Of a DNA stretch of 64,000 bases, positions 59,191-64,000 are shown in pieces. The notes beneath the pieces are model-generated. The model ran no database searches. It was given only the letters and a program-made list of their open reading frames with translations, and was not told the origin of the DNA. This DNA is from Gautieria morchelliformis. Lineage: Eukaryota > Basidiomycota > Agaricomycetes > Gomphales > Gomphaceae. The stretch lies in assembly GCA_015179125.1 (NCBI GenBank), contig WHVA01000097.1, positions 1 to 64,000 on the forward strand, read 5' to 3'. The first letter of the stretch is position 1, and every line of letters starts with the position of its first letter. The position numbers were made by a program, and so were the translations under genes.

Positions 59191-60392
59191 TTTGTGCTCT
59201 CAGTTCGGGGGCGTTTTGTGCCTGGTGTCCCTGGTCAGTCCCGCGTTGCGGATCCGTAGCCTGCTGTTGTAGGCTGCGCGCGCTTGCCGTGCATCTTGTA
59301 CGGCTTGCGTGAGCTGTTCGTCGGGTAGCTGAGCGGTGTGGCTGTGGGCCACCATTTCTTCAGTGTTCTTCGCTAGTAGCTCGAGTGCCCGTGTGTGGCG
59401 GCGCGCGGCTGCGGCTTCTTTACGCTGCCAGTGTGCGACTTCGAGCTCTAGCTCTCGGTTGTCGTTTCAGAGTCAAGCTCTGAGGCGACCTGATCCCTAA
59501 CGATATGTTGGATTGTTTTACGGCTGTCCGTTGGGGCAGCCGGTTGCTCCTGAGGTTCGTTTCTGAACCTTATGTCCTGTTCGACCGGGACGGCTGGCGG
59601 CGGCATTCGCTGCTTGTCTCGCTCCTTTCGGCTCGCGTCGCGACTGCGTTCGTTAGCTGCGGACTGTCGGGAGCTCGGACGAGTTGCGTCGCGTTCCCCG
59701 CGTGGGCGGAGTGCTTTCTGGACGTCCTCCAGCGTGGCTGCGTCTTGCAGCCTGATCTCCTCCGCCTGGTGGAGTTCCTTGCCGATGGCCATTAGAGCGG
59801 CGGAGGCGTTGTCAAGCTGCGAGGCCAGCTGATCGTGCTTGAGGTGCGTCAGCATACTTCGGTGCAGCGCAGCCTGCACCTGTTTGTTCAGGGCCTCTGC
59901 CATCTCTTGGTCGATGGCGTGAGCTCTCAAGCTCTTGCGACTAGAGCTTGAGTATTCCGAGTCCTGACCATCGTCTGGGGCTCGTCTCTTTTGCCGTCGT
60001 CCTCCTTCAGGGACGATTGTCGTCGCTCTACTTCGTGAGCGTCGGTTTGAGTCGTGGCTTTGTGCCCGCCTCGACATTGTTGCTCTACCGTCTGACGACG
60101 GCGATACTTCTCTGCCCTGTCCTTTGTCTTTGGGCAGAGAGAGATGGGGGGGCGGCGCCGACTCGTTGCCCAGCGTCGTCTCTTCTTCGGCCACGCTCGA
60201 CGAGACGTGGTTGGGATTTTCCTCGTCCTCTGCTGAGGGGACGAGGGCGGTGAGATCTACGATCTCTCCGTCTTCTATCGTCCTGGTCTCTTGGTCCAGG
60301 GTAGTGTCAGCCGTCATGTCACTGGGCTGCGCCTGGGGTGTGGACCTCGAGCTCGTCGCTTGTGTCCGTCTTCGACTGTGTGGAATCATCAT
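59191..60392 (-). pseudogene. Gypsy Gag N-terminal region (basic/coiled-coil), broken frame
   Basis: ATG 60392 (MMIPHSRRRTQATSSRS) opens a 314-residue frame. It is acidic early (DGEIVDLTALVPSAEDEENPN), Arg/Ser-rich in the middle (RRSRSRATTIVPEGGRRQKRR) and helical later (LTHLKHDQLASQLDNASAALM). It stops at 59448. The next register continues with ELELEVAHWQRKEAAAARRHTRAL, another helical stretch, down to TGA 59200 just before the Gag ATG. A one-base change near 59455 would therefore join both parts to Gag. I read this as one long Gag interrupted by a frameshift and possibly the TGA. Confidence 0.6.
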
Positions 60393-60479
60393 GCTCGCAG
60401 CCGACAGTAGAGGGTCTACTGGAGGGTCTCAACGATGTTTAGTCGTCGACGCAGCGATCTTTTTCAAGATTGCTTCGAA

Positions 60480-60530
60480 TCCACTATCGGTTGGTCGCGT
60501 GGCGATCAACCGTAGGATAGTTCAAAAAGG
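60480..60530 (-). other. Primer-binding region adjoining the 5' LTR
   Basis: On the minus strand the 5' LTR is followed by CCTTTTTGAACTATCC. The related LTR at 63216-63449 is followed by CCTTTTTGAACTTCC, so this stretch is conserved while the DNA after it varies, as expected for a primer-binding site. I could not match it to a tRNA end from memory, and self-priming is possible. Confidence 0.55.
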
Positions 60531-60745
60531 TGTAAAGGGTGTCGATCTTAAGACCTTGTATCACAAGGGCACAACAGAACTTCACCAATGAGTGGTATTC
60601 TGAATGCTACGTAGTGACAGGTAAGAGTAAGATGCGATGGGAACCGCTGGCTGGTTCCCACGCATGAACTATACAGTGGGTCCCTAAGGGGCCCACTGGG
60701 ATTATGTAATAACTAATGTACATGTAGATACACAGGTTATTTACA
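60531..60745 (-). repeat. 5' LTR (215 bp)
   Basis: Partner of 50301-50522. It carries the 5' end of the element when read on the minus strand. Its outer border is followed by the target duplicate TGGGC at 60746-60750. Confidence 0.95.
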
Positions 60746-60829
60746 TGGGCATTGGCATGGGGCAGTGGTTGGAGGTAGTGGTATGCAAGGGAGGCAGCGG
60801 ATTAGTTGACATCTACTATTCATGGTAGA

Positions 60830-62051
60830 GGCCATCTACAGTAGCAGTCCACTGAAGGTGATGTTCAAGGATATGTTTACATGCAGGGCATTTGCGGTTG
60901 GTTGCTGAATGGGGGCCTTCACAGAGGGAACATTTTCAGATATTGTGTTGGCATGTTACTGCCTCACTGCAGTTGTTCACATCAGTGCATTTGCAGTCAT
61001 GTGTGAGATGTGGTCCAGAGCATAGGCCACACTTAGTCCTGTCTTTACGGGAACGTGCAAAGTGACCGAAGTGATAACAGTTGAAGCATTGTGGTGAAGC
61101 GTTGTAGGGGGAGGCATCCTTGATATGCAACATGCTTCTTGATGCAATTGTTTGCACCATCGAGTTCACTGAGATATAGGATCAGGGAGGAACATGTTTT
61201 TGCATTTTGTCGAGGAGAGCAGGATATGAACTTGGCATGCTGGAGCATGGAGGGGTGCCTAACAATATGCTTGTTTTGGTCCAACAGGGTGGCGATGTCG
61301 TCACTGTCTCATGATGGATCAAAGGAGGTGGGAATTCCATGGACAATGATAGGGTATAACCTGGGGGCAATGGAGAGGTTGATGGACAACTTGGGGAGCC
61401 ATTGGTGAGAGATCTCACCAAGGTCATTCCGTTCATCCTCAGAGCAGGTGGAGATCCAAAAGTCTCCACTTCTGTGGCAACCAGCGGCTCTGATATAACC
61501 GTGCAGTCTTCTTCTCTAACATTTCCGTCGGGGTCAGGGGGTGACCAGTGAGTTCTCCACCAACATTCTGTATCACTGAGCACTTTGTTAACCCTGTCCT
61601 TCAGGTCTGAGTCTGACAGACCAGTAAAAACTGGCTCCTGACAGTTGGCCTGGGAGAGTGTAAGGTCAAGCTTAGTGTTGCGACAGGGTGGAGTGGGTTA
61701 GGAGGGTGTGTGCAGTAAGTCACCGGTGAGTACAGAGGCATAAGAGTGAAGTTTGCCGGTTGGAGCAGCAATGCTTATGTGGGCTGAGATGGATTGGAGC
61801 TTTCCACAGATGGCGGAGATTCAAGGGTCGAGATGTGAGTTCTTGAAGGTGGTGCAGGCCAAGGAGACGAGGTTGTGTGCATTGTGTAGTGTGTTGATAG
61901 GAATTGAGCATGTTTTTGTGCCTTTTGTTTTAGGAAGGGCAATGCCATGTATTAGATCATGGAGTTTATTGAGCGTATCATCTACGGTATCAGAGGAAGG
62001 GGTTTCAGGAGGGTCTAAGCTCGTAGGTGGTGGTTGTGGAGTGAGAGCCAT
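60830..62051 (-). pseudogene. LINE-type ORF1 (Gag-like, CCHC knuckles), decayed
   Basis: Remnant of a non-LTR retrotransposon first ORF. A start at 62051 (MALTPQPPPTSLDPPETPSS) leads through several short frames in changing registers. One of these frames includes ARLYP-like and LDQNKHIVRHPSMLQHAKF pieces. The C-terminal part has zinc knuckles: PQCFNCYHFGHFARSRKDRTKCGLCSGPHLTHDCKC near 61060, then CSLCEGPHSATNRKCPACKHILEHH near 60900. This knuckle cluster is typical of basidiomycete LINE ORF1 proteins. Multiple frameshifts and stops make it non-functional. No endonuclease or reverse transcriptase ORF follows, because the Gypsy element lies at its downstream side. Confidence 0.75.
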
Positions 62052-63215
62052 CTCCTTCCTTGAGGAGAGACGATGTTGCTTGACAGCAGAGAATATTAAC
62101 CCCGCCTAGCGTGAGAACCTTGCCAAACCCTTATAGATGAGCATTGATGTCAGTTGCGGTGATAGCTTGTGTGGGCTGGACACATGGCACCTGGGCATCA
62201 CCTTTGTCAGCTCTAATAAGTAACCTGATGGTGCTACCTTGTGCCTATCTAAGGAGGATATTCATAATGGTTATGTAATACAGCATATATGAGTATTAAT
62301 AACAACATATAGGAATATATAGTAGTATTTATAAGGAGAATAATAGATGTTATTAGATGATTCTGTATATATTTAAACATCTCGAAGATATATATACACA
62401 TGAGAGAGTATTAGAGTACAAGATAGAGTAACAGATACTTGGAGAGATACTTGTAACAGATATGAGTAGGAGTATTAGTATGACTAGTTATAATGAGAGA
62501 GTATTAGACTACCATATGGAGTAATAGTAGTTGTCTAGATATTTGTAATATATATGAATAGTTATAATGATATAGTGTATATTAAAAGTGGGTAGAAAAG
62601 ATAAGAATTGGCGTTCTCGTCGGCGGAGCCCTGCTCGGGGAGGGACAAACAGAAATTTATTTATATCCCAACAATAAGATTGGCATGTACTTTCGTCCTC
62701 TTCTTTTCTATAATTTGAGAATAAAATGGGTGAAGCTGCAGGTAATAAAAAGTTGTGAGCATCCGCCTAAGTAGAGAGGTTTAGCTATCGTACAGTGTAC
62801 CAGCAGTTGTACCAGCTTTCAGCTGTCCCTCCAGCAAAATATTTGAGAAATCCAGAGTCCCAGTTCATACCTGACCCTCCCCAATAAGATCCACCTTTGC
62901 TAACAACATCCACCTGCCCCACATGACTCCACCTTCCATCCCACCTCATGGTGCATTTTGCATGCTGCACCTCACTGTGAACACACTGGTATGAGCAAAC
63001 ACAAGAAAACTGGTCATCTCACTTCTTCACATGTTAACTATACTGCTCATCGGGGTCTCCTTGGCACACACACAGTCACAACATATCTGACTCAAAGCCA
63101 TAGAGAGCAACTTGCCCATGAACAGGAATGACAGGAAAAGCTGAATGGTTAGACCTCCTGCATCTCAAGTTCTATACTATTTTCTAATGACTATTATAAC
63201 AGTCCTGACAGCTCA
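62052..63215. other. AT-rich low-complexity interval
   Basis: From about 62270 to 62600 the DNA is a degenerate array of gtattaga/agagatat words with very low GC. A short GC-rich insert lies near 62610-62645. No gene is supported up to the LTR at 63216. Confidence 0.6.
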
Positions 63216-63540
63216 TGTAAATACATCATTGACCCACATTGCCCTTAAGGCAATGCATGCTGCTGGATAGATTACCTAATATTAGTGGATCCCTATGGAT
63301 CCACTGTATAGTTCTTGCGTGGGAACTGCGTGGCGGTTCCCTAGATAATCTTACCTTACACTGTCACTATGTAGCACATGGAATAACCACACATTGGTCG
63401 AGTTCCGTTTACCCTTGTGATACAAGGACATAAGATCCACTCACTTACACCTTTTTGAACTTCCTGCAGTTGTTCGCTTGGCGAACAACTGATCCACATG
63501 ATCTTGAAAAAGATCGCTGTGTGGACGGCTGTTTACCATT
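63216..63540 (+). mobile_element. Related Gypsy 5' LTR plus internal start, opposite orientation, truncated
   Basis: 63216-63449 is a diverged relative of the Gypsy LTR, read on the plus strand (TGTAAATA ... CTTACA). It shares the CCACTGTATAGTTC-TGCGTGGGAAC core and the CCCTTGTGATACAAGG dyad. The next 90 bp match the region just inside the 5' LTR of the large element, including a TTGAAAAAGATCGCTG word. After about 63540 the similarity ends in a T-rich tract, so the rest of this element is missing or replaced. Confidence 0.85.
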
Positions 63541-63549
63541 GAAGTTTCT

Positions 63550-64000
63550 CTTTTTTTTTTCATTGTTATTTTTATCTTTATCTTTATTTTTATTTTTTAT
63601 GTATATATATATATTGCATATTTGTCAAAGTAGATATCAAAAGATTTCCTTGACTTTGCTACAAATTCACCACAACAGCCTCTGCTTGCAAAATATAAGT
63701 CTATTCTCTATCATCCATTGTAAGCCCTCTGACATTTATTTATTTTCTCTGCATGCACAATAATTTCACTTTTAGGCTCTTGGGGTTATGCTACATATGG
63801 GTGACATACTACACTTGAGGGCATGCTATACATGGGGGATGCGTTATGCATGGAGACCTGCAATGCACACTATACTTGGGGATATGCGAGACTCAGGGAA
63901 CACATGCTGTACACAGGGACATGCTACACATAAGGGGGCACACAGACATGTGATAAATGTGTGGAGAATTACCTACCCTGATGTGTTACTTAGAGCTACT
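63550..64000. repeat. Second copy of the GGGACATGCTACAC minisatellite repeat
   Basis: Same order as at 31960-32800: T-rich tract, ccttgactttgct, a cacttttaggctcttgggg entry, degenerate 14-30-bp units, and the acctaccctgatgtgttactt exit. It is cut by the window end. Confidence 0.85.

Larger units (their letters stand above)
50301..60745 (-). mobile_element. Ty3/Gypsy chromovirus LTR retrotransposon
   Basis: A 10.4-kb element read on the minus strand. Its LTRs are 50301-50522 (3') and 60531-60745 (5'). Both start and end with the TG...CA rule when read outward, and a perfect 5-bp target duplication TGGGC lies at 50296-50300 and 60746-60750. Coding order from 5': gag N-terminal coiled-coil part, gag with CCHC knuckle, aspartic protease, reverse transcriptase/RNase H, integrase with chromodomain, then a long spacer and an additional ORF. 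The order RT before integrase and the chromodomain identify a chromovirus. Confidence 0.97.

Overview
The window looks like nuclear DNA of a mushroom-forming basidiomycete (Agaricomycete). Evidence: many short GT-AG introns (about 48-90 bp), small host genes with fungal domain combinations (calpain with a ZZ finger, RTA1-like exporter, fungal DUF2235 hydrolase, Cbp3, NACHT-ankyrin receptor), and the transposon types (Helitron, chromodomain Ty3/Gypsy, a GCM/WRKY-finger DDE transposon). No tRNA, rRNA or CRISPR was seen.

Layout. (1) 1-7.9 kb: a Helitron on the minus strand (HUH/Y2 Rep, Pif1-type helicase, cysteine-peptidase-like domain), one reading frame broken only by two TGA codons, with internal tandem duplications. 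(2) 7.9-9.3 kb: non-coding DNA with three strong inverted repeats. (3) 10.1-26.9 kb: the host gene block. It holds a decayed short-chain dehydrogenase with GC-AG introns, SDH4 (complex II anchor) and CBP3 (complex III chaperone) diverging from a 120-bp gap, a multi-pass membrane protein, a calpain, a DUF2235 hydrolase and an RTA1-like protein. A 1.5-kb inverted-repeat element with 331-bp arms sits between the last two. (4) 26.9-35.8 kb: repeat-rich DNA with an unrecognised plus-strand gene, a kinase fragment lacking its N-lobe, a minisatellite and interleaved large inverted repeats. (5) 35.85-40.58 kb: a NACHT-ankyrin (NLR-type) gene on the minus strand, with its P-loop on a 25-nt micro-exon and two one-base frameshifts in a very uniform ankyrin tract. 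(6) about 40.6-47.8 kb: a DNA transposon whose long minus-strand gene joins a GCM/WRKY-type zinc finger, a MULE-like DDE region, a C19-like cysteine peptidase, a PHD finger and a BAH-like segment. Its left end lies directly beside the NLR start codon. (7) 47.8-50 kb: a GC-rich island with a possible unrecognised gene. (8) 50.30-60.75 kb: a complete chromodomain Gypsy element with a perfect 5-bp target duplication, nearly identical LTRs, interrupted gag/pol and an extra ORF next to the 3' LTR. (9) 60.8-64 kb: a decayed LINE ORF1, the 5' end of a second, related Gypsy in opposite orientation, and another copy of the minisatellite seen at 32 kb.

Host genes with a clear role are mitochondrial respiration (SDH4, CBP3), proteolysis (calpain), membrane/lipid transport (RTA1) and non-self or stress sensing (NLR). 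The rest is accessory DNA shaped by several transposon classes. The most interesting observations are the shared C19-like peptidase module in two unrelated transposons, the transposon abutting the NLR start, the micro-exons, and the recurring single TGA interruptions of transposon polyproteins.
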